DNA of 64,000 bases from Aeromicrobium marinum DSM 15272 (GCF_000160775.2 NZ_CM001024.1:1799712-1863711), one strand, 5' to 3'. Positions 27,837 through 37,448 are shown, counted from the stretch's first letter. The notes: generated by a model from the sequence alone, not told the origin. A program made the numbers and translations.

Positions 27837-28924
27837 CGGCGCGATCCCGGCGGCCACGTCGGCAAGACGGGTCGCAGGTTCGGCGGAGCACTGGTGTAGG
27901 CCTCGGAGACCTTGCTGATGGACTGGACCAGCCCTGCCATGTTGTGGATGTTGGGGCTGAAGCGGATGACGGCGGTGGCCGTGCCCGGGATGACCCGGCC
28001 GGTGTTGCTCACCAGGCCGGGTGAGTTGACGACGATCCGGAACGCATTGCCCTGCGCCGCCATGGCCCGGGACGCGATCTGACCGAGACCGGCGCCCAGC
28101 GCGAGCAGGCCGACGCCCAGCAGGACGTCTCCCCAGCTCCCCTCGCCGGCAATGGCCTGGATGACGTCGACGGCGATCATCGTGAGCGCCAGCCCCAGGA
28201 CCAGCATGTTGAGGCCGGGCACGAACATGGCGACGATCGCCAACGCGAACACGAGGTACGGCAGGACGGTCTCGATGAAGTCGATCAACCACTCGAACTC
28301 GTCGAGCACCCAGGTCGCCATGTCCTTCAGCGCGTCCCCGATGCGCTCGAACAGGCCCGGCTCGTCCGGGGCGGAGCCGGCCGAGGTGGACAGCCGGTCG
28401 GCGGTCCCGCCGGCCGCCTCCTCGACCTCGTCCGCCAGGGAGCGGGCGTCGATCAGGACGCCCTCGAGCTCGGTGTTGGCGCCGCTGAGCCGGGTCCGCA
28501 GCGGCGTCATCGGGTCGTCGGCCGGGGGCCCGCCGGGCGGCGCCGGGTCGGGGGACGGTGCATGGTCGACCGCGGCCTGGGCGGAGGAGACGGCTGCGCG
28601 GGCCTCCCGGGCACGTGCCTCCAGCACGTCGGCCCGTCGCTGGAAGTCCTCGAGGCGGCTCGCCCAGTCGAGCATCGCCCTCGACGCCCCGTCGAAGCTG
28701 GTCAGCGCCTGGGTGACCCGCGGGGCGAGCTCCTCGCCGACCATCTCCCGGAAGGCCTCGGCCGCCTTCCCGACCCACTCGCCGTCGCGGTCCGACCGCA
28801 GGACGCGGTCGACCTCCTCGAGGGCACGGACGGTGTCCCGCAGGTCACGGGTCGCGGAGTCGACGAGACGCAGGTCACCGGGCGCCGGGTCGAACCCGAG
28901 ACCCTCGAACGCGGGCCGGCTCAT
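27833..28924 (-). CDS. putative type VII secretion substrate with WXG-like N-terminal domain
   Basis: 363 residues. The N-terminal 120 residues are helical, with GEWVGKAAEAFREMVGEE (a WxG-like turn) and long coiled-coil segments, fitting the putative T7SS signal domain. A Pro-rich linker (SPDPAPPGGPPADDP) follows, then a second helical part, two or three hydrophobic segments (about 205-260) and an Ala/Gly-rich tail. No recognised toxin domain. It overlaps the WXG100-like gene upstream. Confidence 0.68.
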   Translation of the reverse strand: MSRPAFEGLGFDPAPGDLRLVDSATRDLRDTVRALEEVDRVLRSDRDGEWVGKAAEAFREMVGEELAPRVTQALTSFDGASRAMLDWASRLEDFQRRADVLEARAREARAAVSSAQAAVDHAPSPDPAPPGGPPADDPMTPLRTRLSGANTELEGVLIDARSLADEVEEAAGGTADRLSTSAGSAPDEPGLFERIGDALKDMATWVLDEFEWLIDFIETVLPYLVFALAIVAMFVPGLNMLVLGLALTMIAVDVIQAIAGEGSWGDVLLGVGLLALGAGLGQIASRAMAAQGNAFRIVVNSPGLVSNTGRVIPGTATAVIRFSPNIHNMAGLVQSISKVSEAYTSAPPNLRPVLPTWPPGSRR

Positions 28925-29223
28925 CGGGACTGCTCCCCGGCCTCGTCGAGGACGGCCTTCAGCTCGTCCTCGGCCTCGGAGAAGGCCTCGAGGATCTGCC
29001 CGAGGCCGTCCGAGGCCGCGCCGGAGAACTCGCCCAGCTTGCCGATGCCCCACTCCCACTCGTCGCCGAACTCTCCGAGCTTGTCCCGCAGCCGGGCCTG
29101 AGCGACGGCGTCGCGCGGCAGGTCGCGCATCGCTCGGCACGGACCGTCGAGCAGGTCCGTGACCGACGTCAGCCGTGACTTCGTCCGGCCGATCACGTCG
29201 GCGTCGATGAACAGGTCGGCCAT
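28921..29223 (-). CDS. WXG100-like small helical protein
   Basis: 100 residues, no signal peptide. It fits the ESX/WXG100 size class: two helical segments joined by a turn, with DEWEWGIGKLGEFSGAAS where the WxG turn should be. First gene of a four-gene operon whose second product carries a T7SS-type signal domain; the two probably form a pair. Preceded by GGGGGGAACCACC, only a moderate ribosome site. Confidence 0.65.
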   Translation of the reverse strand: MADLFIDADVIGRTKSRLTSVTDLLDGPCRAMRDLPRDAVAQARLRDKLGEFGDEWEWGIGKLGEFSGAASDGLGQILEAFSEAEDELKAVLDEAGEQSR

Positions 29224-29288
29224 GGTGGTTCCCCCCGGAGCACTCAAGTACGCCAGAACACTAACAACGGTCGGCCCGGGAGCGGTGC

Positions 29289-30596
29289 TCAGAGGGTGAC
29301 GTCCTCCAGCATCTCGGTGACCAGGGCGGCGACCGGGGACCGCTCGGAGCGCGTCAGGGTGACGTGCGCGAACAGCGGATGTCCCTTGAGCTTCTCGACC
29401 ACCGCGACGACGCCGTCGTGGCGCCCGACCCGCAGGTTGTCCCGCTGGGCGACGTCGTGGGTCAGCACCACCTTGGAGTTGGCCCCGATCCGCGACAGCA
29501 CCGTGAGCAGCACGTTGCGCTCCAGCGACTGGGCCTCGTCGACGATGACGAACGAGTCGTGCAGCGACCGGCCGCGGATGTGGGTGAGCGGGAGGACCTC
29601 GAGCATCCCGCGGTCGAGGATCTCGTCGATGACCGCCGGAGAGGTGACGGCGCCGAGGGTGTCGTAGACCGCCTGGCCCCACGGGCCCATCTTCTCGGAC
29701 TCGCTGCCGGGCAGGTAGCCGAGCTCCTGGCCGCCGACGGCGTACAGCGGGCGGAAGATGACGACCTTCTTGTGCAGGCCGCGCTCCATCGTCGCCTCGA
29801 GGCCGGCGCAGAGGGCCATCGCCGACTTGCCGGTCCCCGCGCGACCGCCGAGCGACACGATGCCGACCTCGGGGTCCAGCAGCAGGTCCAGGGCGATGCG
29901 CTGCTCGGCCGACCGGCCGTGGATGCCGAACGCGTCGCGGTCGCCGCGCACGAGCTGCACCTGCTTGTCGGGGGTGACCCGGGCGAGTCCGCTGCCCTTG
30001 TCGGACACCAGCACCAGGCCGGTGTGGCACGGCAGCTCACGGGCCTCCGCCAGGTCGAGCACCCCGTGCTCGTAGAGGTCGTCGAGGTCCATGCTGTCGA
30101 CCTCCAGCTCCCGCATGCCGGTCCACCCGGACTCCAGCGCGAGCTCGGCCCGGTACTCCTCCGCGGTCAGGCCGACCGCCGAGGCCTTCACCCGCATCGG
30201 CAGGTCCTTGGACACGAGGGTCACGTGATGCCCCTCGTCGGACAGGTTCTTCGCGACCGACAGGATGCGGGTGTCGTTGTCGCCCAGACGGAACCCGGCG
30301 GGCAGCGAGGACGAGTCGATGTGGTTGAGCTCGACGCGCAGGCTGCCGCCCTCGTCGCCGATCGGCAGCGGAGCGTCCAGGGTGCCGTGCAGGACCCGCA
30401 GGTCGTCCAGGTAGCGCAGGGCGGACCGGGCGAAGTACCCCAGCTCGGGGTGATGCCGTTTGGCCTCCAGCTCGGTGATGACGACGACCGGCACGACGAC
30501 CTCGTGCTCGTGGAACCGGTAGATGGCGGCCGGGTCGGCCAGCAGGACGCTGGTGTCCAGGACGTACGTGCGCGGTGTACTCGTCAGATCAGCCAC
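29289..30596 (-). CDS. PhoH family protein with PIN domain (PhoH2)
   Basis: 435 residues. The N-terminal PIN ribonuclease domain begins [12 protein letters not shown] (Asp14) and continues with [10 protein letters not shown] and [11 protein letters not shown] acidic sites. The C-terminal PhoH ATPase domain has Walker [13 protein letters not shown] (Lys257) and the acidic motif [11 protein letters not shown]. PhoH2 proteins act as RNA helicase-RNases, sometimes with a small antitoxin upstream; none is evident here. GTG start with TAGGAGA upstream. M. tuberculosis Rv1095 is the equivalent in a similar gene order. Confidence 0.92.
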   Translation of the reverse strand: MADLTSTPRTYVLDTSVLLADPAAIYRFHEHEVVVPVVVITELEAKRHHPELGYFARSALRYLDDLRVLHGTLDAPLPIGDEGGSLRVELNHIDSSSLPAGFRLGDNDTRILSVAKNLSDEGHHVTLVSKDLPMRVKASAVGLTAEEYRAELALESGWTGMRELEVDSMDLDDLYEHGVLDLAEARELPCHTGLVLVSDKGSGLARVTPDKQVQLVRGDRDAFGIHGRSAEQRIALDLLLDPEVGIVSLGGRAGTGKSAMALCAGLEATMERGLHKKVVIFRPLYAVGGQELGYLPGSESEKMGPWGQAVYDTLGAVTSPAVIDEILDRGMLEVLPLTHIRGRSLHDSFVIVDEAQSLERNVLLTVLSRIGANSKVVLTHDVAQRDNLRVGRHDGVVAVVEKLKGHPLFAHVTLTRSERSPVAALVTEMLEDVTL

Positions 30597-30790
30597 GGCT
30601 GTCTCCTACCGAGCCTGCGCGCACCCTGCGCCGGCCCTCGTCGTCAGGTGCGAGTGGGGCGGTCGGGCTCAGGGGCGAGCATCAACACGTCTCGAACGTA
30701 AGCCTGCCGGCGCTCCGTCGACGGGCGACACGCCCGACCTCGCGGTAACGACGATGTGAACAGATCGCCCACCGACCGCGACGCGCATCT

Positions 30791-30859
30791 CCCCGCGATG
30801 TGTGACGTTGTTGTTCGTTCGCGTGGAGGAATCGACCACGAACGTCACGCATCGTGGGG
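30791..30859 (-). terminator. long imperfect hairpin after the isoprenyl transferase gene
   Basis: Arms of about 27 bases with a few mismatches, centred on GTGACGTT/AACGTCAC, with a 15-base loop, starting 12 bases beyond the minus-strand stop at 30871. Likely a terminator-type structure without U tract. The rest of the 274-base gap (30597-30790) holds the phoH leader; minus-strand TTACGT near 30690 could be its -10 box, but I see no other gene there. Confidence 0.55.
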
Positions 30860-30870
30860 TGCTCGCTCGG

Positions 30871-31632
30871 TCAGGTGCCGAAGCGACGCTGGCGGGCGGC
30901 GTAGGACCGCATGGCCCGCAGCAGGTCCACCCGGCGGAAGGCCGGCCACAGGGCGTCGCAGAAGTAGAACTCCGAGTGCACGCTCTGCCAGAGCAGGAAC
31001 CCCGACAGCCGCTGCTCGCCGGACGTGCGGATGACGAGGTCGGGGTCGGGCTGTCCCTTGGTGTAGAGGTGCTCGGCGATGTCGTCGACCACGAGCGTCT
31101 CCGCGACCTCGGTGAGGTCCCGCCCCTTCGCGGCCTGCTCCAGCAGCAACGACCGAATCGCGTCGGTGAGCTCCTGCCGTCCGCCGTACCCGACGCACAC
31201 GTTCACGCGCAGGCCCTCGTGCCCGGCGGTGGAGTCCGCCGCCCGTTGCAGCCGCGTGGCGGACTCGGGCGGGAGGAGGTCGAGGCTGCCCATGATGGCG
31301 ACCCGCCAGCGGCCGTCGGCCGACAGCCGGTCGACCAGGTCCTCCACCGCGCCCAGGATGCTGCGGACCTCCTCGGGCGAGCGCTGCAGGTTGTCGGTCG
31401 ACAACACCCAGAACGTGACGATCTGCACCCCGAGGTCGTCGCACCAGCCGAGGAACTCGTCGACCTTCGCCGCGCCGGCCCGGTACCCCCGCTCGAGGTC
31501 GAGGTCGGCGCCCTTGGCCCACCGCCGGTTCCCGTCGACGATCGCCCCCACGTGGTGCGGCAGGCGCCGCGGGTCGAGCCGTCGCGTGAGCCGCCTCTCG
31601 TACGCTCCGTACGCGACCTGGCTGAGTCCCAT
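30871..31632 (-). CDS. cis-isoprenyl diphosphate synthase (UppS family, short-chain Z type)
   Basis: 253 residues. The family motifs are HHVGAIVDGNRRWA (catalytic Asp33), DNLQRSPEEV, GYGGRQELTDAI and the substrate-binding DPDLVIRTSGEQRLSGFLLW. It condenses isopentenyl diphosphate units onto an allylic starter with Z geometry; similarity and position to Rv1086 suggest the short-chain Z,E-farnesyl type rather than decaprenyl synthase. ATG start is supported by TACCCT six bases upstream. Divergent from the TrhA gene with a 17-base gap. Confidence 0.9.
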   Translation of the reverse strand: MGLSQVAYGAYERRLTRRLDPRRLPHHVGAIVDGNRRWAKGADLDLERGYRAGAAKVDEFLGWCDDLGVQIVTFWVLSTDNLQRSPEEVRSILGAVEDLVDRLSADGRWRVAIMGSLDLLPPESATRLQRAADSTAGHEGLRVNVCVGYGGRQELTDAIRSLLLEQAAKGRDLTEVAETLVVDDIAEHLYTKGQPDPDLVIRTSGEQRLSGFLLWQSVHSEFYFCDALWPAFRRVDLLRAMRSYAARQRRFGT

Positions 31633-31637
31633 GCGGC

Positions 31638-31644
31638 TAGGGTA
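31638..31644. promoter_or_regulatory. overlapping divergent -10 boxes
   Basis: On the plus strand TAGGGT (31638-31643) is six bases from the ATG at 31650. On the minus strand TACCCT (31644-31639) is six bases from the ATG at 31632. The two hexamers share five of six base pairs, so two RNA polymerases could not use them at once. Confidence 0.6.
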
Positions 31645-31649
31645 AACGC

Positions 31650-32381
31650 ATGATCCCGTCCGGCGGCCCGACCCTCGACCCCGACCACGCGGAGCCGGAC
31701 CACACCGGCTCGGACGTCGTGTCGCGGCTGGGGGTCAACCTGGAGGAGATCAAGCCGAAGCTGCGCGGCTGGTTGCACGCGGCGGTCGCGCCCCTCGCCT
31801 TCTTCTCGTTCCTCGTCATGATGGTCATCGCCGACGACGTGGTCGTCAGGGCCGGGGCCGCCGTGTTCATGGTCTCGGCACTGGCGCTGTTCACCTGCAG
31901 CGCGCTGTACCACACGCGGACGTGGTCCGACGAGGCCCGCGTGATCTGGAAGCGCATCGACCACGCCAACATCTTCCTGCTGATCGCCGGGTCCTACACC
32001 CCCTTCTCGCTGCTCCTGCTGGAGTCCAGGGAGGCGTTCATCATGCTGAGCCTGGTGTGGGGCGGGGCGCTCGTCGGGGTGGCGTTCCGCATCTTCTGGG
32101 TGGGGGCGCCCCGGTGGCTGTACGTCCCGCTGTACGTCCTGCTCGGGTGGGCCGCCGTCCTGTACTGGGACCAGTTCCGCGAGGAGGCGCCCACCGCCGT
32201 CCTGGTGCTGCTGGTCACCGGCGGCGGCCTGTACACCGTCGGTGCCCTGGTCTACGGGTTCAAGCGGCCGAACCCCTGGCCCAAGTGGTTCGGGTTCCAC
32301 GAGATCTTCCACACCCTGACCATCGCCGCGTTCGTGGTGCACTACATCGGCATCAGCCTGCTGGCCTACGACCGGGCCTGA
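31650..32381 (+). CDS. trhA: hemolysin III/PAQR family membrane protein (TrhA-like)
   Basis: 243 residues with seven hydrophobic segments. PAQR/hemolysin III hallmarks are SALYHTRTW (first His motif), RIDHANIFLLIAGSYTPF and the C-terminal WFGFHEIFHTLTIAAFVVHY, together supplying the metal-binding histidines. In E. coli the homologue affects membrane fluidity homeostasis. Start supported by TAGGGT six bases upstream. It converges with the YyaL-type gene, 15 bases between stops. Confidence 0.9.
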   Translation: MIPSGGPTLDPDHAEPDHTGSDVVSRLGVNLEEIKPKLRGWLHAAVAPLAFFSFLVMMVIADDVVVRAGAAVFMVSALALFTCSALYHTRTWSDEARVIWKRIDHANIFLLIAGSYTPFSLLLLESREAFIMLSLVWGGALVGVAFRIFWVGAPRWLYVPLYVLLGWAAVLYWDQFREEAPTAVLVLLVTGGGLYTVGALVYGFKRPNPWPKWFGFHEIFHTLTIAAFVVHYIGISLLAYDRA

Positions 32382-32396
32382 ACGACGTCCGTCCGG

Positions 32397-34382
32397 TCAG
32401 GAGCCCGTGGTGAGGGCGTCGGGCTCGGTGACCGGCAGCGAGCAGACGAAGTCGCGACACACGTAGGCGGTGGGGGTGCCGCCGGCCGCCGGACGTCCGG
32501 CGAACAGGGGCAGCTCGAGCCCCGCGTCGGCCGCCACCACGACGGCGCCCGGCGACGTGAGGCGACGGGCCGCCCGGTGGAGCTCGTCCCGGGCCCCCGC
32601 CGGGCCCACCACCGCGACCTCGAGGGGTCCTGCCACGGCGGCCTCGGCGACGGCCAGGGTCTGCCCGGCGAACCGCGGCGCGTGCCGCGCGACCTCCGCC
32701 GCGGCGGTCAGGGCGGACTCCGCTCCCTCGCGCCAACGCTGCTCACCCGTCACGGCGGCGGCCGTCAGCAGGGCCGCCGCGGCCGCGCTCGTACCGGAGG
32801 GATAGGCGTTGTCCGAGGTGTCGCGGGGCCGGACGACGAGGTCGTCCTCGGCCGTGTCGAAGAACCCGCCGGACGGATCGGCGAAGTCGGTCAGGACCCG
32901 GTCGAGCAACGGCTCGGCCCGCTGCCACCACCGGAGGTCACCCGTGACCCCGAGCAGGACCAGGTAGGCCTCGGCGACGGCGCCGTGGTCCTCCAGCACC
33001 CCCGCGTGGGGACCGGCGACGCCGTCCCGCGAGGTGCGCAAGAGGTATCCGCCGGCGGTGTGCACCGTGGCGAGCAGCTCAGCGGCGACGACCGCTGCGT
33101 CGACGTACTCCGGCACGTCGAGCAGCACCCCTGCCTCGGCGAGGGCCGACACCGCCAGGCCGTTCCACGCCGCCACGACCTTGTCGTCGCGGTCGGGGCG
33201 GGTCCGGGTCGACCGGGCGGCGAGCAGCCGCGCCCGGACCCGGTCCCACCGCTCGGGATCGTCGGGGTCGGTCGGCAGCTGCAGGGTGGAGAATCCCCGC
33301 TCGAAGGTGCCCGTCGCGCTCACCTGCAGGAGCTCGGTGGCCCAGGCGCCGTCCGCGGCACCCAGCGTCTTCAGGAGCTGGTCGGGGTTCCACACGTAGA
33401 ACGTGCCCTCATGGCCGTCGGAGTCGGCGTCGAGGGCCGAGGCGAACCCGCCCTCGGCCGTCCGCAGCTCGGTCAGCAGGAAGTCGGCGGTCTCGCGCAC
33501 GACGCGCTCCGCCAGCGGCGACCCGGTGGCCCGCCACAGGTGCAGGTACACCCGGACCAGCTGGGCGTTGTCGTAGAGCATCTTCTCGAAGTGCGGCACC
33601 CGCCAGAACCGGTCGACGGAGTAGCGGGCGAACCCACCCGCGAGCTGGTCGTACAGACCACCGCGAGCCATCGCCTCGGCGGTCCGCTCGACCATCGCGA
33701 TCGAGGACGCGGACCCCGTGCGGTCGGCGTGACGCAGCAGGAACTCCAGCACCATCGACGGCGGGAACTTGGGACTGGCCCCGAAACCGGCGGCGTCGTC
33801 GTCGAACTGCCCGGCGAGCGCCGTGGCCGCAGCATCCAGGTCGGCGGTGCCGAGCCGGTCGCCGGCCGGCTCGGTGGTCTCGCGCAGGTGGGCGACCACG
33901 TCGCGGCCGACCGTGAGCACCTCGTCCCGACGCTCGGCCCATGCCTCGCTCAAGGCCTGCAGGACCTGGGTGAACGCGGGGTGCCCGCCCCTCGGCTCGG
34001 GCGGGAAGTAGGTGCCGGCGAAGAACGGCTCACCGTCGGGCGTCAGGACGCACGTCATGGGCCAGCCGCCGTGGCCCGACATCGCCTGGGTGGCCCGCAT
34101 GTACACGGCGTCGACGTCGGGGCGCTCCTCCCGGTCGACCTTGACGTTGACGAAGTGGTCGTTCATGTAGGCGGCCGTCGTGGCGTCCTCGAACGACTCG
34201 TGCGCCATGACATGGCACCAGTGACAGGCGGCGTACCCGACGCTGAGGAGCACGGGCACGTCGCGTCGCCGGGCCTCGGCCAGGGCCTCGTCGCACCACT
34301 CCCACCAGTCGACGGGGTTGTCGGCGTGCTGCAGCAGGTACGGGCTCGTGGCGGCGGCAAGACGGTTCACGCCTTCCATCAT
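32397..34382 (-). CDS. thioredoxin-fold/glycosidase-like protein of the YyaL (DUF255) family
   Basis: 661 residues. The N-terminal thioredoxin-like domain opens [22 protein letters not shown] and holds [18 protein letters not shown] with the CxxC pair Cys53/Cys56. The rest is an (alpha/alpha)6 barrel like that of N-acylglucosamine epimerase-type enzymes ([45 protein letters not shown]). Length fits the family. Function is unproven. Two adjacent ATGs (34382, 34379) are possible starts. Its place beside hemolysin III and mca matches the M. tuberculosis order. Confidence 0.88.
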   Translation of the reverse strand: MMEGVNRLAAATSPYLLQHADNPVDWWEWCDEALAEARRRDVPVLLSVGYAACHWCHVMAHESFEDATTAAYMNDHFVNVKVDREERPDVDAVYMRATQAMSGHGGWPMTCVLTPDGEPFFAGTYFPPEPRGGHPAFTQVLQALSEAWAERRDEVLTVGRDVVAHLRETTEPAGDRLGTADLDAAATALAGQFDDDAAGFGASPKFPPSMVLEFLLRHADRTGSASSIAMVERTAEAMARGGLYDQLAGGFARYSVDRFWRVPHFEKMLYDNAQLVRVYLHLWRATGSPLAERVVRETADFLLTELRTAEGGFASALDADSDGHEGTFYVWNPDQLLKTLGAADGAWATELLQVSATGTFERGFSTLQLPTDPDDPERWDRVRARLLAARSTRTRPDRDDKVVAAWNGLAVSALAEAGVLLDVPEYVDAAVVAAELLATVHTAGGYLLRTSRDGVAGPHAGVLEDHGAVAEAYLVLLGVTGDLRWWQRAEPLLDRVLTDFADPSGGFFDTAEDDLVVRPRDTSDNAYPSGTSAAAAALLTAAAVTGEQRWREGAESALTAAAEVARHAPRFAGQTLAVAEAAVAGPLEVAVVGPAGARDELHRAARRLTSPGAVVVAADAGLELPLFAGRPAAGGTPTAYVCRDFVCSLPVTEPDALTTGS

Positions 34383-34488
34383 CACGCAGACCCCGTGACC
34401 GGCTCTCCCGGCGGCCCCGGTCGTCCACCGGTACAGTCCTGACCTCGACCGGCCCACGAGGGTGGAGCCACCGTCAGCAGGAGCGAGC

Positions 34489-35361
34489 ATGGACAGTCGC
34501 GAGGTCATCACCCGGCACGAGGCGTCCGGTCGGCATTTCACGGCCGGCGGTGTCGGCAGCTTCGTCATCGACGAGGGGTCCGGAGAACCGGTCGTGTGCA
34601 TCCACGGGGTGCCCACGTCGTCGTTCCTCTACCGCAAGGTGCTTCCCGAGCTCGCCTCACGAGGACTGCGGGGCATCGCCTTCGACCTGCCCGGGCTCGG
34701 CCTCGCGGAGCGGCCGGTGGACTTCGACTACTCGTGGACCGGGCTCGGCCGGTTCGCCCTCGCCGCCGTCGACGCTCTCGGGCTCGACCGGTTCCACCTG
34801 GTGGTCCACGACATCGGCGGGCCGGTCGGGTTCGAGCTCGCCTCCGCGGTCCCGCAGCGCATCGCCTCCCTCACCGTCCTGAACACGCTGGTCGAGGTCG
34901 ACACCTTCCGGCGCCCGTGGAGCATGCAGCCCTTCGCTGTGCGAGGCGTCGGGAAGGCCTACCTCCGAAGCCTGAACAAACCCCTCTTCCGGATGTTGAT
35001 GCGTCTGCAAGGCGTCGCCGACATGTCCGCGGTGCCCCGGCAGGAGCTGGACGCCTACGTCGACCTGCTCAAGCGCGGGGACGGTGGTGCAGCGTTCCTG
35101 TCGATCATGCGCGGCTTCGAGCTCACCCGGGCGAAGCGCGACCAGTACGTCGGTGTCCTCGGCAGCGGCCTGTTCCCGGTCCAGGTGCTGTGGGGCGAGC
35201 AGGACCCGGCGCTGCCCATCGCGAAGCACGGCGCGTCGCTACGCCGTGCCGCCGGCACCGACGAGATCATCGCCCTGCCCGGCAAACACTTCCTGCAGGA
35301 GGACCAGGCGCCGGCCATCGCCAAGCACGTCGCGCGGTTCGTCGGACCCCGGCCGGGGTGA
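34489..35361 (+). CDS. alpha/beta hydrolase, haloalkane dehalogenase/epoxide hydrolase-like
   Basis: 290 residues. The oxyanion motif is [15 protein letters not shown], and the nucleophile elbow is [13 protein letters not shown], with Asp108 rather than Ser as nucleophile. That points to the aspartate-nucleophile haloalkane dehalogenase and epoxide hydrolase branch. The catalytic histidine lies in [10 protein letters not shown] and an acid in WGEQDPALP. Natural substrate unknown. AGGAG five bases upstream fixes the ATG at 34489. The gene is divergent from the YyaL gene, and its stop sits in a GGGGTGACCCC palindrome. Confidence 0.8.
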   Translation: MDSREVITRHEASGRHFTAGGVGSFVIDEGSGEPVVCIHGVPTSSFLYRKVLPELASRGLRGIAFDLPGLGLAERPVDFDYSWTGLGRFALAAVDALGLDRFHLVVHDIGGPVGFELASAVPQRIASLTVLNTLVEVDTFRRPWSMQPFAVRGVGKAYLRSLNKPLFRMLMRLQGVADMSAVPRQELDAYVDLLKRGDGGAAFLSIMRGFELTRAKRDQYVGVLGSGLFPVQVLWGEQDPALPIAKHGASLRRAAGTDEIIALPGKHFLQEDQAPAIAKHVARFVGPRPG

Positions 35362-35385
35362 CCCCAGCGGCGCCGTCGGCGTGCG

Positions 35386-35616
35386 TCAGTCGCGGGGCTT
35401 GTCGATCGGGGCACCGAACACGTCGGTGGTCCGCTCCTCCTCGGGCCACGTGAGCTCGGTGCGACGGGCCTGCTTGACGAACGACCGACACAGGAGGATC
35501 ACCGCCACGACCATCAGGCCGAAGATGATCAGCGCGGTCCAGCCCGGCTTGACGATGTTGGGGTCGAGGCCGCGCTCGGTGGTGGTCTCCAGGGCGAAGG
35601 CGGCGAACTCGTACAT
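35386..35616 (-). CDS. small single-span membrane protein
   Basis: 76 residues with one membrane helix (WTALIIFGLMVVAVILLC) and a charged cytosolic tail (WPEEERTTDVFG). Unknown function; similar small proteins accompany mca in actinobacteria. The ATG is preceded at six bases by TAGGCT, which overlaps the stop codon of the next upstream gene, so it may have its own leaderless transcript. Confidence 0.7.
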   Translation of the reverse strand: MYEFAAFALETTTERGLDPNIVKPGWTALIIFGLMVVAVILLCRSFVKQARRTELTWPEEERTTDVFGAPIDKPRD

Positions 35617-35622
35617 GCCCCC

Positions 35623-35628
35623 AGCCTA
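35623..35628 (-). promoter_or_regulatory. leaderless -10 box overlapping a stop codon
   Basis: Minus-strand TAGGCT, six bases before the ATG at 35616; its first three bases are the TAG stop of the DUF1772-like gene. Confidence 0.45.
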
Positions 35629-36096
35629 ACCGGCCGTGGCGAGGCCCACGAGCCCGGCGACCGCTGCCAGCACCGCCGTGGCCGTGCGCACGTGGTGTGC
35701 GGCCACCCACCGGGGCTCGAACGCCGACCGCACCCGGCTCAGCTCGGCGGCGTCGTGGACCGCACCGGCAGCCGCCAGCCGGTCGTTGAGCGGCACGTTG
35801 ACCCCGGCCGTGATGCCGACCGTGACCAGGTGCAGCACCAGGGCTGCCACCACCCACCGGTCGCCGCCGGTGGCGACGCTCGCGACGCCCAACGCCGGGA
35901 CGGGATCCGCGAACACCAGCAGGAAGACCGGGTTGACGATCGCCACGTTCACCCGCCGCATCGCCTCGACGAAGGTCCGGTCGGCCGCGCCCCGCAGCGC
36001 CGGCATCACCGCGACCTGGAACCCGAGGAACACCCCGGCGTTCAGGGCCGCCCCGGCGGTGCCGGCCACCAGGGCGATCTCGGCGGTCGAGGTCAC
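35626..36096 (-). CDS. DUF1772 (anthrone oxygenase-like) membrane protein
   Basis: 156 residues with four hydrophobic helices. The conserved VNVPLNDRL motif and RSAFEPRWVAAHHVRT, with MRRVNVAIVNPVF, mark the DUF1772 family. Some fungal relatives are anthrone oxygenases; bacterial roles are unknown. The GTG start lies four bases after the mca stop, so it is the second gene of the mca operon. Confidence 0.75.
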   Translation of the reverse strand: MTSTAEIALVAGTAGAALNAGVFLGFQVAVMPALRGAADRTFVEAMRRVNVAIVNPVFLLVFADPVPALGVASVATGGDRWVVAALVLHLVTVGITAGVNVPLNDRLAAAGAVHDAAELSRVRSAFEPRWVAAHHVRTATAVLAAVAGLVGLATAG

Positions 36097-36100
36097 GCGG

Positions 36101-36973
36101 TCAGCGCAGTCCGGCGAAGAGGTCGTCCTCGGGCACCCGGGTGTCGACCTTGGAGTCGACCAGCTGGTAGTCCTCGGTCGGCCACGCCTCGGCCTGCACC
36201 TCGTGGGGGATCTTGAACCAGAAGCCGTTCGGGTCGATCTGGGTCGCGTGGGCCAGCAGCGCGGCGTCGCGCACGGGGAAGTACTCGGCGCATTCGACCC
36301 GCGTGGTCAGCCGGGCGTCGTCCTCGGGCTTGCGCACCCATTCGCGGACCCGCTCGGCGAACGGGTTCTCCAACCCGTGCCGCTTCATCGCGTCGTCGAT
36401 CGCCTTCATCCGCGGGTAGCTCCAGCTGAGGTGGTAGTACAGCTTGGACACCTGCCAGGGCTCACCGCAGTCGGGGTAGCGCTCGGGGTCGGCGGCGGCC
36501 TCGTAGGCCAGCACGCTGATCTCGTGGCAGCGGATGTGGTCGGGGTGCGGGTACCCGCCGTTCTCGTCGTACGTGGTGAGCACGTGCGGACGGATCGACC
36601 GGATGAGCCGCACCAGCGGCTCCGCGGCCTCCTCGACCGGGACCAGTCCGAAGCACCCGTCCGGCAGCGGCGGCTTCGGGTCGCCCTCGGGCCACCCGGA
36701 GTCGACGAACCCGAGCCACTCCTGGGTGACGCCCAGGATCTCGCGGGCCCGGTCCATCTCCTCGCGGCGGATCTCGGTGATCAGGTCGGGGTTGTCGACG
36801 ATGCCGGGGTGCTCGAACCCCGGGTTGAGGATCGACCCCCGCTCACCACCGGTGCAGGTGACGACGTGGACGTCGACTCCCTCGGCCACGTACTTGGCGG
36901 TGGACGCGGCGCCCTTGCTCGACTCGTCGTCGGGGTGGGCGTGCACGTGCATGAGCCGCAGCTGTTCGTTCAC
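36101..36973 (-). CDS. mca: mycothiol S-conjugate amidase
   Basis: A 290-residue zinc amidase that splits mycothiol conjugates to release mercapturic acids for export, a detoxification step limited to actinobacteria. The zinc motif AHPDDE (residues 12-17) and the second ligand site GGYPHPDHIRCHE are intact, and the N-terminus (LRLMHVHAHPDDESSKGA) is diagnostic. Chosen GTG start at 36973 gives the normal length. It is divergent from the DUF4307 gene, a pairing also found in M. tuberculosis (Rv1082/Rv1083). Confidence 0.95.
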   Translation of the reverse strand: MNEQLRLMHVHAHPDDESSKGAASTAKYVAEGVDVHVVTCTGGERGSILNPGFEHPGIVDNPDLITEIRREEMDRAREILGVTQEWLGFVDSGWPEGDPKPPLPDGCFGLVPVEEAAEPLVRLIRSIRPHVLTTYDENGGYPHPDHIRCHEISVLAYEAAADPERYPDCGEPWQVSKLYYHLSWSYPRMKAIDDAMKRHGLENPFAERVREWVRKPEDDARLTTRVECAEYFPVRDAALLAHATQIDPNGFWFKIPHEVQAEAWPTEDYQLVDSKVDTRVPEDDLFAGLR

Positions 36974-37040
36974 CCGCCCAGTTTCCCACCGCCCCGGTGC
37001 GCAGGTCGCCCGGGTGGGTCCGGCCTGAGACACTGGAGGC

Positions 37041-37430
37041 ATGACCGACCCCGCCACCGACCTGCGCGACCGCTACGGCGTGAGCCGGCGGCCACGGTGG
37101 TTCTGGCCGCTGATCGCCGCCGTCGGCATCACCGCCGGTGTCGCCTGGGCTGCGTGGCTGGCCTTCCAGCCGCGACCGGTGTCGGCCGTGCTGTACGGCT
37201 ACGACGTCGTCGGTGACGACTCGGTCGTGCTGACCGTCGAGATCCGCCGCGACGAGCCCGTCGCGGTCGAGTGCGCGGTCTACGCGCAGGGGTCGGACCA
37301 TGCCGTGGTCGGCGAACGCACCGTCATGGTGGGCCCGGCCGACGTGGCGGTCGTGCGCGAGGACATCACGGTGCAGACCACTGCACGGGCCGTCACCGGG
37401 GTGCTGAGGTCCTGCCGCGTCGCCGACTAG
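37041..37430 (+). CDS. DUF4307 membrane protein
   Basis: 129 residues. A short cytosolic N-terminus (LRDRYGVSRRPRW) leads into one membrane helix (FWPLIAAVGITAGVAWAAWL), then an extracellular immunoglobulin-like beta domain (VVLTVEIRRDEPVAVECAVY) with two cysteines that may pair. Family DUF4307; role unknown but consistently next to mca. GACACT six bases upstream may be a leaderless -10 box. Confidence 0.82.
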   Translation: MTDPATDLRDRYGVSRRPRWFWPLIAAVGITAGVAWAAWLAFQPRPVSAVLYGYDVVGDDSVVLTVEIRRDEPVAVECAVYAQGSDHAVVGERTVMVGPADVAVVREDITVQTTARAVTGVLRSCRVAD

Positions 37431-37434
37431 GTGG

Positions 37435-37440
37435 TAGCCT
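37435..37440 (+). promoter_or_regulatory. -10 box of greA
   Basis: TAGCCT, four bases after the upstream stop codon, would start a greA leader at about 37446, just before the hairpin at 37449-37473. Confidence 0.45.
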
Positions 37441-37448
37441 CGTGGGTT

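Noticed and set aside
30756..31653. Plus-strand ORFs before the TrhA gene
   Set aside because: Antisense shadows of the isoprenyl transferase gene and its terminator hairpin.
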